NCBI RefSeq assembly: GCF_965638725.1
Contig: NW_027472023.1
Coordinates: 62,001 to 126,000, forward strand
Direction: 5' to 3'
DNA: 64,000 nucleotides
DNA from: Aptenodytes patagonicus
Taxonomy: Eukaryota > Chordata > Aves > Sphenisciformes > Spheniscidae
Below, piece after piece: positions 1 to 9,655 of this stretch. The first letter of the stretch is position 1. The number at the start of each line of letters is the position of its first letter. The position numbers and the translations under genes were made by a program. Below the pieces are notes generated by a model that was given only the letters and a program-made list of their open reading frames with translations, did no database searches and was not told the origin of the DNA.

Positions 1-94
1 GCCTGGTGCCAGCCCCAGCAGAGGCTGGGCAGCACCCTGGCTCCCTGTTGGCCTCCTGGGAGACCGCCATGCTGGCCGAGGTCTCTTCTCACAG

Positions 95-892
95 CCTAGA
101 ACTCCACGGTGTCCACAGCAGGAGGAAGACGGTGCAGGCAGACGAGACCAATCCGTCGCTGCTGCAGGAGATGGTGGCTGTGCGGCTGGTAGGACAGACA
201 ACCCCGCTGTGGGCCTTGGGGAGGGATGGGTCTGCACTGTGCCTGGGGGACATGAGGGCACCAATCTCAGCGAGGACGAGGGACGGGGTCTGAGCCCTCA
301 AACCTCGGCCAGCTCGCGCACCCTAACACATATCCCTGCTGTGCCTTGGCCTGTAGGAGGAGCAGCGGGCTTCAAGGAGGCATAAGGTCACTTCTTGGCT
401 GAGGTGAGTTTCCCGGGGGGCTTGGGGTGCTGGGGCTCTTCCGTAGGCAGTGGGATGCCCGTGCCAGTGGTCCAAGGGCATTAGGCAGCTTTGGACTTCT
501 CTGGGATGAAAAGTTTCGGTATTTCTTTTCTTCCCAGCTTGGGGGGCGCATAGCGGGGGATTTTGGGGCCCACTGGGGAGACGTACAGTAGGGCTGAGAG
601 AGATGCCCGTGCCCCTCACTCCAGTCCTGAGCAGGGAGTGCTGTGCCCAGCATGGTGCAAGATCCCATGGTGGTGTTCGAAAGAGGGTGGCTGGAAAGAG
701 CTGAGACAAATTTGCCCCCTGCTCTGCCTGACCCCTCTCCTGTCCCCCAGGAGACTTCTTCTGTTCCTCGCCTTGCTGCAGTTTGCTGTCCTCATCCTGG
801 TGCTGCTGAAGAGGGACATCCTTAACTGGGTCCTGCCGCCAAAGCTGGCGGCCGCCTTTGGGAGCCGCCCAGCGAGGTCCCGGTTCTTTTGA
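95..892 (+). CDS. TMCO5-like coiled-coil/TM gene, 3' exons only (copy A)
   Basis: These are the last three coding exons of a gene whose 5' part lies left of the window. Exons are 95-188 (after a CTCTTCTCACAG acceptor, ending at a GTAGGA donor), 357-403 (after CCTGTAG, ending at GTGAGT) and 751-892 (after CCCCCAG). Phases join cleanly (2, 0, 2). The last exon encodes a hydrophobic helix (LLLFLALLQFAVLILVLL) followed by a basic tail ending in RSRFF and a TGA stop. Polyadenylation signals follow at 893-898 and 910-915. The full gene is described at 24648-27483. Bases 1-94 correspond to its preceding intron. Confidence 0.7.
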
Positions 893-915
893 AATAAAAC
901 GAGAAAGAGAATAAA
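893..915 (+). terminator. Polyadenylation signals of the TMCO5-like gene, copy A
   Basis: AATAAA occurs at 893-898, overlapping the last base region of the stop codon context, and again at 910-915. Two closely spaced signals right after the stop imply a very short 3' UTR. Confidence 0.7.
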
Positions 916-1140
916 GAAATCTGTGATTGTAGGACAAGTGCGTCACCTTGTCAATGAATGTCAGCTGACGGGTTCGAGGGAGGTGGCTGCTGCTTTCCCT
1001 TCTGCCTGTGCGCTCCCCACGATGACTCTGCCTGTACACCTCTATGGACCGAGTACAGGTTCATGGGAAGACGACGAGCCACAATGACCACCTGCAGGCC
1101 CAAGAGCTCCTTTAGGAAGAATAGTAAAACAAAGAAGATG
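899..1140. other. Intergenic, unassigned
   Basis: Apart from the second polyadenylation signal, I see no supported feature. A reverse-strand open frame passes through but shows no recognisable protein and no codon-like constraint. Copies are at 27490-27731 and 61230-61471. Confidence 0.4.
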
Positions 1141-1405
1141 TGTGGCAGCTCGACAGCCTGGAGAAGGACCAGCTCAGGTCGGGCCCTTTCGTCCTGGGCT
1201 GCTCCTGTGCTGGGCCAGATGGAAGGCAGCAGACATCTGCCATGCTCCTGCAGAGGCTCGCCCCCAAGGAGGGCTGCAGACCCCTCCAGCGCATCCGTGC
1301 CCAATGCACGGTCTGGGCAGACCTTCCTGCGGCCTTTCAGTATATAAAGGGGGCTTAGAAGAAAGATGGAGGGAGACCTTTTACCAAGGCTTGTAGTGCC
1401 AGGAC
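1141..1405 (+). repeat. Dispersed segment P joined to a CR1 tail, copy A
   Basis: Bases 1151-1307 match the reverse strand of 21868-22020 closely, and bases 1308-1400 match the reverse strand of 21338-21418, which is CR1. The CR1 body between those two parts (about 450 bp) is missing here. In one frame the P part reads [19 protein letters not shown], which looks protein-like but which I do not recognise. CR1 orientation is sense on +. Confidence 0.7.
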
Positions 1406-1495
1406 AAGGGGCAACCACGTACCCGCTCCCCCCCCCCCGCTGCCCCTCTAGACATCCTGGCCCTGGCCTGCTTCCCGGCTCAGCCCCACACTCGC

Positions 1496-1531
1496 GATGC
1501 TGGGCAGGGCAGCGTACTTGGGGTCAGCCAT
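1496..1531 (-). pseudogene. DCTN2: DCTN2 first-coding-exon-like fragment, reverse copy (A)
   Basis: On the - strand these 36 bases read MADPKYAALPSI, close to the start of dynamitin (dynactin subunit 2). A G-rich stretch with the same start as that after the exon at 7784-7819 follows, so the two are paralogous. The expected GT donor reads GC here (and AC in copy C). No later DCTN2 exons are seen, so this is a 5' fragment and not a working gene. The identification rests on a 12-residue match plus the paralog. Confidence 0.6.
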
Positions 1532-2516
1532 GGCTGGGGGGGCATTAATGGGGGGTGGGGGGTGGGGGTGGGGGATGCTTACCGGGGGATGCATGCAGGG
1601 ACTTAGCAGCGGCTCAGCCACCAGTAACATCAACAGTGCCCCCTGGGACCTGTCCTGCCGAGGTCGGGCGCAGTCCCAGGGGGTCCCGATCCCAGGCTTG
1701 CTCTGGCCCTGTGTGGGGGTTAGGGGATGTGCGAGGCTGGGAGCTCATGGCTGAGGCTCGCGGGTCTTTGGGGCCGTCATCAGGGTCTCTGCAGCTGGTC
1801 AGAGCATGGGCTCAGTTGCGCTGTTGGGGTCGGTTCAGGTTGGGGGTGCTGGGGCTGTGGTGCCGCTCGCAGTCAGGGATGAGCGAGGGGGGAGTTTCGG
1901 GGATGGGTTAATAGGGGTAATAAGGGCTTCCGCCTTTGGGGTCCAACTTTGCCTCTGAGCCCAAACAGCCCCCGGGTGGCCGTGGTGTTAGCAACTTAGT
2001 CGTAATTGCTTTCAAACGAGATGAAGCTAAACGAGGAGCATTTAGGAAAACCTCTACAAGAGCTGACATGGGTGCAAACGTTTGTAAAAAGGACGTGGGT
2101 TAAGGAATGGGAGAAGAAAGCGTATTTTAGTCTACTTGCACCAAGACTAAATGGGAAAGGTCTCTCTCTGCCGCCTATATTAAATTTCCTGCTAAGCGCA
2201 GGGGAGAAAACGTCTACATGGAATTAATACATGCATTTCGTTGCTGACAACAGTCAACCATCCTTTAACGAATCTACCTTCTTAGAGACGATCTTAATAG
2301 TCAGAGGGGCAAGACAGTTACCCTCTTCTATCCTGAAGAGAAGGTACCCAGGGAAGATATTTGCCTCAGTAGACAGAAACGTCTCCCAGCCGGGAACGGA
2401 TGCTTCATGATGTTATTGAAATTATTACTTTCTTTTCAAAAGTAAAGACAGTCAGAAAGTGACAACGTAGAGTTGAATGGAATACGGGAAATGTCTGTAT
2501 ATATAAGCGTATATAT
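1532..2516. other. Unassigned stretch beside the DCTN2-like exon
   Basis: The first 400 bases are G/C-rich and would be sequence upstream of the DCTN2-like exon on the - strand. From about 1980 the DNA becomes A/T-richer with no gene I can support; a 73-codon open frame at 2006-2227 has no recognisable motif. Copies: 28131-29115 and 61867-62851. Confidence 0.4.
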
Positions 2517-2550
2517 AAGAGGGGAGGGAGGGAGGGAGAGAGAGAGAGAG
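2517..2550 (+). repeat. Purine microsatellite (GGGA/GA)n
   Basis: An uninterrupted purine run made of GGGA and GA units. Copies B (29116-29149) and C (62852-62885) share a GAGA interruption that A lacks. A short TATATA-rich tract lies just upstream. Confidence 0.85.
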
Positions 2551-3081
2551 TTTGTATTCTCAGAGGAGTTTCAACATTACATTTAAGCATCACTGTGAAG
2601 CATCGCTCATGTTTTTTTTCTCATGGCCGAAGACTCTGACCCTTTGTCAAGAATTTTTCTTTCCCGCTGGGCTACTTCACTCAGCTCTTCAGGAGCAGCT
2701 TCCCGCTAAGGATTAAAGCAAGATGAACCTTCCCCCTAGAGGCTGTGATAGATCCTGCAGCAGCATTTGCTAAAGAAAATGTGAGTTGTGAGAAATAGAG
2801 TGATGACTCTTTTGGCAATAATGCAAGAAATGGACCTTTCAGGACGGTGTAAAGGTAATGAGGCCACTCAGAACTGTTGCAGGGCAAATTTGCTGTTGTG
2901 TATTTTAATGGAAGCACATGAAGTCTTGTACCTTCTGGGATCGTGTGGCTGTGTTGGGGCAGTGCTTAGGGCACTGTGAATGAATCCAAACCCAATGTTT
3001 AACAGCCTGGAGGTTTTTTGAGCAGATCATGATGCAAGTGACGCGCTCCCGTTCTGATCATTCTGATGTTAAAGGAAGTCT
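2551..3081. other. Unassigned stretch upstream of the Polinton integrase fragment
   Basis: A/T-richer DNA with no open frame I can assign. It may be decayed Polinton sequence, since the integrase core begins at 3082, but I see no motif for that. Copies: 29150-29680 and 62886-63416. Confidence 0.35.
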
Positions 3082-3470
3082 TTGACGGAAAGAATGAGCA
3101 AGCGCAAGTCTCAGAAATTACAGACTGACACGGACAAAGGATTCTTAAACCAGCCTTCAAAGAAGCTGCAAAAGGAGGGGAAGGTTCACCATTTTGTTAC
3201 TAATAATGAAGCAAAATCCTCTGTCGGGGAGTGTCTTTACGGGATGCTCCAAACCAAGATGTGGAGCTACTTACAGCCCACAGCACCTTTTGCCACATTG
3301 GTGTGCTCTCAGAGTTTATAAAGAGCTGTAACCAGAGCTTCCCCAGAGCTGTCAGAGCCCGGCCTGTGGACGTGAACACTTCAGACTCGGCAAGGATTTG
3401 GAAAACCGGAGATAGGGGTGTGTTTGAAACTACAGGATCTGCGCCTCTGCTCCAAAAGGGAGGCCAGAAA
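3082..3470 (+). mobile_element. Polinton/Maverick integrase core fragment, + strand (A)
   Basis: The frame from 3082 contains LQTD and, 34 residues after that aspartate, a glutamate downstream of the block [13 protein letters not shown]. This matches the second D and the E of the retroviral-type integrase carried by Polintons (D16 and E50 of this frame). After KMWSYL the reading frame shifts into the one at 3231, which continues with SCNQSFPRAVRARPVDVNTS, the conserved segment after the catalytic core. The N-terminal zinc-binding part is not seen. Bases about 3318-3470 are nearly identical to the reverse strand of 16775-16925. CR1-derived sequence follows. Dead: frameshifted and truncated. 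Confidence 0.75.
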
Positions 3471-3654
3471 GCCAACCGTATCCTGGGCTGCATCAAAAGA
3501 AGTTGGGTGTTGCAGTTCCAGGTGCAGGGAATGGTGAGGGAAGAAACAGGAAGAGCCAGCAGATCGACACCTGGCTCTGAGCCCGGTGTCACCGGCAGAA
3601 TTTTTTGGGTTTTGAGCATGGGTCGGCTTACATGACACCAGGCCTGCTGGCGAC

Positions 3655-6600
3655 AGACAGGGTACACCTGTCTCAAAGCGGGGGGGAAATGAACTTGGCG
3701 CAGGATTTAGCAGGGCTCACTGAAGGAGCTTTAAACTAGATGTGAATGGGGAAGGAGATAAAACCAGGCTTGCTAGAGGTAAGCCTGGGGTCGACACGCC
3801 AATGTTTGAGGTTGATGGTGTGCTAGCGAGTCCTTTGGTCTGCCGTCTCAGTGGAGCTAGGGGGATGGAGAGCCATTCGACAGCAAAGACACAAGGGTTA
3901 TTGATGTGTTAGAAACCATGGAAGCGCCTGGGAATGGTCACGTAGGAATTAGGGCTTCTCTCCCAAAAATGGTGGCGGGATCAAGAGCCCGGCTTGAAGT
4001 TCATCTACACCAGTGCACGCAGCGTGGGCAACAAACAGGAGGAGCTGGAAGGCACTGTGCAGCGGGAAAACTATGGTATTGCTGCCATCACAGAAACATG
4101 GCGGGATGACTCGCACACCTGGAGTGCTGCAATGGATGGCTATAAACTCTTCGGAAGGGATAGGCAAGGAAGGAGAGGCAGTGGCGTAGCCCTGTATGTT
4201 AGGGAGCGTTTTGACTGTCTAGAGCTTGATGATGGTGACGATAGGGTTGAGTGTTTATGGGTAAGAACCAGGGGGAAGGCCAGCAAGGCAGCTATCGTGG
4301 TGGGAGTCTGTTACAGACCACCCAACCAGGATGAAGAGGCAGATGAAATATTCTATAAGCAGCTGGGAGAAGTCTCACAATCGCTAGCCCTTGTTCTCAT
4401 GGGGAACGTCAACTTACCAGATGTCTGCTGGAAATACAGTGCAGCAGAGAAGAAACAGTCCAGGTGGAAGACAACTTCCTGACACAGCTGGTGAGGGAGC
4501 CAACTAGGGAAGGCGCCCCGCTGGACCTGTTGTTTACGAACAGAGAAGGGCTTGTGGGTGACGTGGTGGTTGGAGGCCGTCTTGGGCGTAGCGATCACGA
4601 CATGATAGAGGTTTCCATTCTTGTAGAAGGCAGGAGGGGGGGTTAGCAGAACTGCTACTTTGGACTTCCAGAGGGCGGACTTTGGCCTGTTTAGGGGCCT
4701 GGTTGACAGAGTCCCTTGGGAGGCAGTCCCGAAGGGCAAAGGATCCCTCTTCAAGAAGGCAATCTTAAAGGTGCAGGAGCAGGCCATCCCCGTGTGCCGA
4801 AAGATGAGCCGACAGGGAAGACGACCGGCCTGGCTGAACAGAGAACTTTGGCTGGAACTCAGGGAAAAAAAAGAGAGTTTATGACCTTTGGAAGAAGGGG
4901 CAGGCAACTCAGGAGGACTACAAGGGTGTCGTGAGGTTATGCAGGGAGAAAATTAGAAGGGCCAAAGCCCAGCTAGAACTTAATCTGGCTACTGCTGTAA
5001 AAGACAATAAAAAGTGTTTCTATAAATACATTAGCAACAAGAGGAGGGCTAAAGAGAATCTCCGTCCTTTATTGGATGGGGGGGGAGGGGGAACGTAGTG
5101 ACAAAGGATGAGGAAAAGGCTGAGGTACGCAATGCCTTCTTTGCCTCAGTCTTTAATAGTAAGACCGGTTGTTCTCCGGGTACCCAGCCCCCTGAGCTCG
5201 CAGGCAGGGGCAGGGAGCAGAATAAAGCCCCCGTAATCCAAGGGGAAATGGTTAGCGACCTGCTACACCGCTTCGACACACACGCACACAAGTCTATGGG
5301 GCCAGATGGGAGCCACCCAAGGGTACCGAGAGAGCTGGCGGAAGTGCTCACCAAGCCACTTTCAACCATCTATCAGCAGTCCTGGCTAACCGGGGAGGTC
5401 CCAGTTGACTCGAGGTCAGCAAATGTGACGCCCATCTACAGGAAGGGCCGGAAGGAGGATCCGGGGAACTACAGGCCTGTCAGCCTGACCTCAGTGCCAG
5501 GGAAGGTTATGGAGCAGATCATCTTGAGTGCCATCACGTGGCACATGCAGGACAAGGAGGCGGTCAGGCCCAGTCAGCACGGGTTTATGAAAGGCAGGTC
5601 CTGCTTGACTAACCTGATCTCCTTCTATCACAAGGTGACGCGCTTAGTGGATGAGGGAAAGGCTGCGGATGTTGTCTACCCAGACTTTAGTAAAGCCTTT
5701 GACACCATTTCCCACAGCATTCTCCTGGAGAAACTGGCTGCTCATGACTTGGACAGGCGTACGCTTCGCTGGGTTAAAAAACTGGCTGGATGGCCGAGCC
5801 CAAAGGGTTGTGGTGAATGGAGTTCAAGCCAGTCGGCGGCCGGTCACAAGTGGTGCTCCCCAGGGCTCAGTAGTGGGGCCAGTTCTGTTTAATATCTTCA
5901 TCAACTCTCTGGACGAGGGGATGGAGTGCACCCTCAGTCACTTTGCAGACGACAGCAAGTTGGGCGGGAGTGTTGATCTGCTCGAGGGTAGGAAGGTTCT
6001 GCAGAGGGACCTGGACAGGCTGGCTCGATGGGCCGAGGCCAGTTGTATGAAGTTCAACGAGGCCAAGTGCCGGGTCCTGCCCTTGGGTCACAACAACCCC
6101 ATGCAGCGCTACAGGCTTGGGGAAGAGCGGCTGGAAAGCTGCCTAGCGGAAAAGGACCTGGGGGTGTTGGTCGACAGCCGGCTGAACATGAGCCGGCAGT
6201 GTGCCCAGGTGGCCAAGGCGGCCAAGAGCATCCTGGCTTGCGTCAGAAATAGCGTGGCCAGCAGGAGTAGGGAAGTGATTGTGCCCCTGTACTCGGCACT
6301 GGTGAGACCACACCTCGAACAGTGTGTGTTCAGTTTTGGGCCCCTCACTACAAGAAGGCTATTGAGGTGCTGGAGCGTGTCCAGAGAAGGGCAACGAGGC
6401 TGGTGAAGGGTCTGGAGAACAAGTTCTATGAGGAGCGGCTGAGGGAACTGGGGTTGTTTAGCCTGGAGACAAGGAGGCCGAGGGGAGACCTTATTGCGCT
6501 CTACAACTACCTGAAAGGAGGTTGGAGTGAGGTGGGTGTCGGTCTCTTCTCCCAAGTAAGAAGCGATAGGACAAGAGGAAACAGCCTCAGGTTGCGCCAG

Positions 6601-6837
6601 GGGAGGTTTAGATTGGACATGAGGAAGATTTTGTTTACAGAAAGAGTGGTTAAACATTGGAACAGGCTGCCCAGGGAAGAGCTGGAGTCATCCTCTCCGG
6701 AGGTATTGAAAAGACGTGGAGGTGTGGCGCTTAGGGACATGGTTTAGTGGTGGACTTGGCAGTGTTAGGCTAATGGTTGGACTTGATGACCTTAAAGCTC
6801 CTTTGCAACCTAAATGACTCCATGATTCTATGATTCT
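3655..6837 (+). mobile_element. CR1 LINE, long copy with broken ORF2 (A)
   Basis: A non-LTR retrotransposon. From about 3990 an APE-type endonuclease is read (KFIYTSARSVGNKQEELEG, ITETWRDD, SGVALYVRE, SDHD at 4595-4606), interrupted by frame changes. Reverse transcriptase follows from 5098 ([38 protein letters not shown]), with a frameshift near 5770, then [13 protein letters not shown] and the catalytic FADD. The C-terminal domain ends in GVALRDMV with a stop at 6747. The 3' end carries two GATTCTATGATTCT-like repeats. At least three frameshifts make it inactive. Sequence before 3990 has the usual CR1 ORF1-ORF2 linker look (GAGCTTTAAACTAG); the 5' border is approximate. Confidence 0.9.
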
Positions 6838-7430
6838 CAGTGCGGCCAGCAGGTGGAGGGAGGTGATTCTGCCCCTCTACTCTGCTCTGGTGAGACCCCA
6901 CCCGCAGTACCGTGTCCAGCTCTGGAGTCCTCAGTACAGGAAAGACATGGAGCTGTTGGAGCAGGTCCAGAGGAGGGCCACAAAAATGATCAGAGGGATG
7001 GAACACCTCTGCTATGAAGAAAGGCTGAGAGAATTGGGGCTGTTCAGCCTGGAGAAGAGGAGGCTCCGGGGAGACCTTATTGCAGCCTTTCAATACTGAA
7101 AGGGGGCTTATAAGAAAGATGGGGACAGGCTTTTTAGTAGGGCCTGCAGCGATAGGGCCAGGGGTAATGGTATTAAACTAAAAGAAGGTAGATTCAGACT
7201 AGGTATATGGAAGACATTTTTTATGATGAGGGTGGTGAAACACTGGCACAGGTTGCCCGGAGAGGCTGTAGATGCCCCATCCCTGAAAACATTCAAGGTC
7301 AGGCTGGACGGGGCTTTGAGCAACCTGGTCTAGTTGAAGAAGTCCCTGCTCATTGCAGGGCGGGGTTGGACTAGATGACCTTTAAAGGTCCTTTCCAAGC
7401 CAAACCATTCTATGATTCGATGGTTCTATG
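6838..7430 (+). mobile_element. 5'-truncated CR1 LINE abutting the first (A)
   Basis: Starts mid-ORF2 directly at the 3' end of the preceding CR1 and reads [19 protein letters not shown] and [20 protein letters not shown], then runs to the CR1 3' end (ATTCTATGATTCGATGGTTC). A stop at 7097-7099 and missing frames show it is dead. Head-to-tail placement suggests insertion at, or target preference for, the first element's 3' repeat. Confidence 0.9.
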
Positions 7431-7783
7431 AAAACAAACCTCTGCTACAGCACCAATATTGGGCCGGAAACTGGAAAAATACCCAACCAGGATACCACTG
7501 GGAAGAGCAAACCAAAGAAAGCCACGAAGTGGGCAAACTCATCATGGAAGGGTTTCCTGTGCTCAGTGCCACTGACTGGATTTAGTTTTCCCTGTGAATC
7601 CTTCCCAGTTCCCTTTCTATGTTCTTCTTCTGTGTCACCACTCCTTTTTGGGGAGGAAACAACTCCCCCCCTCAGCCTCCACCTTTTTTGGGGAAAGAGC
7701 TCCCCACCATGGCCCTCCACCCAGACTGTGGTGGGGGGAAGAACTCCCTTCCGTCGCACTCCCTTGTAAATGCTCCCCCGGCC
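7431..7783 (+). other. Sequence upstream of DCTN2-like exon; holds the empty provirus site
   Basis: No gene supported. Bases 7547-7551 (GAAGG) are the single-copy target that is duplicated around the provirus in copy B, so this is the pre-insertion allele. The pyrimidine-rich DNA nearer 7783 precedes the DCTN2-like exon. Confidence 0.7.
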
Positions 7784-7819
7784 ACGTCTGACCCCAAGTA
7801 TGGCGACCTGCCCGGCATT
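7784..7819 (+). pseudogene. DCTN2: DCTN2 first-coding-exon-like fragment, forward copy (A)
   Basis: Reads TSDPKYGDLPGI followed by a consensus GTGAGT donor at 7820-7825. This matches the start of dynamitin except that the initiator ATG is ACG. It is a paralog of 1496-1531 in inverted orientation, sharing flanking sequence on both sides (GCTCCCCCGGCC before, GAGTG-GGGCCTGGCCAGG-like after). No further DCTN2 exons follow before the minisatellite. Non-functional for dynamitin as it stands. Confidence 0.6.
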
Positions 7820-7844
7820 GTGAGTGCAGGGCCTGGCCAGGGAC

Positions 7845-8451
7845 CGGGCCAGGGGGATTCTGGAGGAAGCAGGACCTTGGGGGGAGCAGGTGCCTGGGGT
7901 ACCTGGAAGGAGTGGGCTGTCTGGGGGGAACTGATGGGATCAGGAGGGTATGGGTGGGGGAGGTAAAGGGGTCGGGGGTGTTGGGAGAGAGCTAAGATGA
8001 TGGGGGTGTCTGGGGAGAAGTGAAGGCAATGGAGGGTGTGCAGGGGGGAAGTGAGGAGATGGAGGGAGTCTGAGGGGAACTCAAAGGATTGGAGGTGTCT
8101 GGAGGGGGGAACTGAAGGGATCGGGGTCTTCTGAGGGGGTAACTGAGGGGATCGGGGTCTTGTGGGGGAAACTGAGGTGACCAGTGGCATTTAGGGGGCA
8201 TTTGAGTAGATTGAAGACATCCGAGCGGGAGAGCTGGGATGCCTGGAAGGGTAACTGAGGGTATCGGGGCTGTCCGGGGGGAAGCAGAGGCATCTTTGGG
8301 GCTGAGGTTTCTGGGGTTAACTGAGGGGATCGGGGGCACTGAGTGGGTGACAGAGGGGATGAAGGGTACCCTGGGCAGGTCTGGCATGTGTAAGGTCGTA
8401 AACAGGGCATATGGAGAGTTGGGGGTGGTAGGTGGATGGAGGACGTTAGGG
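7845..8451 (+). repeat. Degenerate G-rich minisatellite, left part (A)
   Basis: Imperfect units of roughly 26-35 bp built around GGGGTAACTGAGGGGATCGGGGTCT-like blocks, strongly G-biased on the + strand. It probably fills an intron that once followed the DCTN2-like exon. Interrupted by the solo LTR at 8452. Open frames on the - strand here are proline/serine repeats without support as genes. Confidence 0.75.
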
Positions 8452-8996
8452 TGTCCTGGTTTCGTCAGGGATAGAGTTAATTTCCTTTCTAGTAGCTGGT
8501 ACAGTGTTTTGGATTTAGGATGAGAACAAAGTTGATAACGCACCGATGTTTTAGTTGTTGCTAGGTAATGCTTACACTAGCCAAGGACTTTTCAGCTTCC
8601 CATGCTCTACCGACTGAGAAGGCTGGAGGTGCACAAGAAGCTGGGAGGGGGCACAGCCAAACTGGCCAAAGGGACATTCCGTACCATGTGACGTCATGCT
8701 CAGTACATAAACTGGGGAAAGCTGGCGGGGGGGGCCGCTGCTCGGGGACTGGCTGGGCATCGGTCGGCGGGTGGTGAGCAATTGTACTGTGCATCACTTG
8801 TTTTGTGTATTATTATTATTATTATCATCATATTATTATTATCATTTTATTTCAATTATTAAACTGTTTTTATCTCAACCCACGAGTTTTTTTCTAACTT
8901 GTGCTCTTCCATTTCTCTCCCCCATCCCACCGGGTGGGGGGGAGTGAGCGAGCGGCTGCGTGGTGCTTAGTTGCTGACTGAGATTAAACCACGACA
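8452..8996 (+). mobile_element. Solo LTR, same family as the copy B provirus (A)
   Basis: Begins TGTCCTGGTTTCG and ends ACCACGACA, 545 bp, flanked by a TAGGG duplication (8447-8451 and 8997-9001). It matches the LTRs of the provirus at 34151-41252 along its length. A perfect cyclic-AMP response element TGACGTCA lies at 8689-8696, with CATAAAC just downstream as a TATA-like site. An ATT microsatellite and ATTAAA lie near the 3' part. A solo LTR arises by recombination between the two LTRs of a provirus. Confidence 0.9.
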
Positions 8997-9001
8997 TAGG
9001 G

Positions 9002-9300
9002 TAACAGGGAACGGGGCAAATGGGGTGCCTGGGGGGATCAGAGAATGAAGGCGCAGTTAGCGGGGTGTTTGGGGACATGGGGGGGGTTCTGGAGACTGTC
9101 TGGAAACAGGCATATCTGGGAGATGTCAGGAGTACTTGGGGTATTTGGGGCGATTGTGTGACTCAGGGTACCTGTAAAGGCCCTGGTCATTTGGAGGTGT
9201 AGGGGGGGATGGGGGCAGTGAGTGGGGTATTTGGGGACATCAGGGGTGTCCAGAAGGCATGTGGAGTCTTTGGGGAGACGGGGGAGTGTGGGGGCAGGTA
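9002..9300 (+). repeat. Degenerate G-rich minisatellite, right part (A)
   Basis: Continuation of the G-rich repeat after the solo LTR, with blocks such as GGGGTATTTGGGGACATCAG recurring imperfectly. Same strand bias as the left part. Confidence 0.65.
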
Positions 9301-9329
9301 GCTTCTGCGGGTGTCTGTGGGCTGAGGTG

Positions 9330-9655
9330 GTCTCTGAAGCTGTTTGGGGCAGTTGTGGGGCTATTTGCTCATAAACGGCTAATAGCCGAGGAGAGCTGGG
9401 GTGCCCGGGGATGACCAGGTGAAGCTCGAGGCGGTAAGGCCTTGCTGGGGCTGTGCTTGGGGTGGGGGTGAGCAAGTGTGCCAGTGCCCCCATCCCGTGG
9501 GTGTCCAGCACAGCGGGCCTGGCACCCTGGCAGGGAAATGGCTCCTCACCCCACAGGCGCCCCTGCAGTGCCACATCTCCCCAAGGGTGCCGTGTCCCAG
9601 TGATACGCACCCGTGGCTGGAGAGCTTTCCTGACATAGAAGCGCACATCACGGGG
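9330..9655 (-). pseudogene. Two-exon coding-like fragment of unknown gene (A)
   Basis: On the - strand an acceptor (CACTTCTGCAG) precedes exon a at 9655-9550, which reads PRDVRFYVRKALQPRVRITG and continues to QGRLW plus one base, followed by a GTGAGG donor. A second acceptor (CCCCAG at 9450-9445) begins exon b, from 9444, whose two leading bases complete the codon and continue RPYRLELHLVIPGHPSSPRL. The matching phase and strong splice signals argue for real exons of a host gene, not chance. I see no later donor or stop I trust, and I do not recognise the protein. Confidence 0.45.

Noticed and set aside
323-1039. 238-codon - strand open frame over the 3' end of the TMCO5-like gene
   Set aside because: It is antisense to a better supported exon set and has no recognisable motif.
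7672-8543. Proline/serine-rich - strand frames of 110-180 codons
   Set aside because: They are translations of the G-rich minisatellite and solo LTR.
8452-8996. Solo LTR as one end of a second provirus paired with the copy B insertion
   Set aside because: It has its own TAGGG duplication on both sides and opposite orientation, so it is a separate, older insertion.
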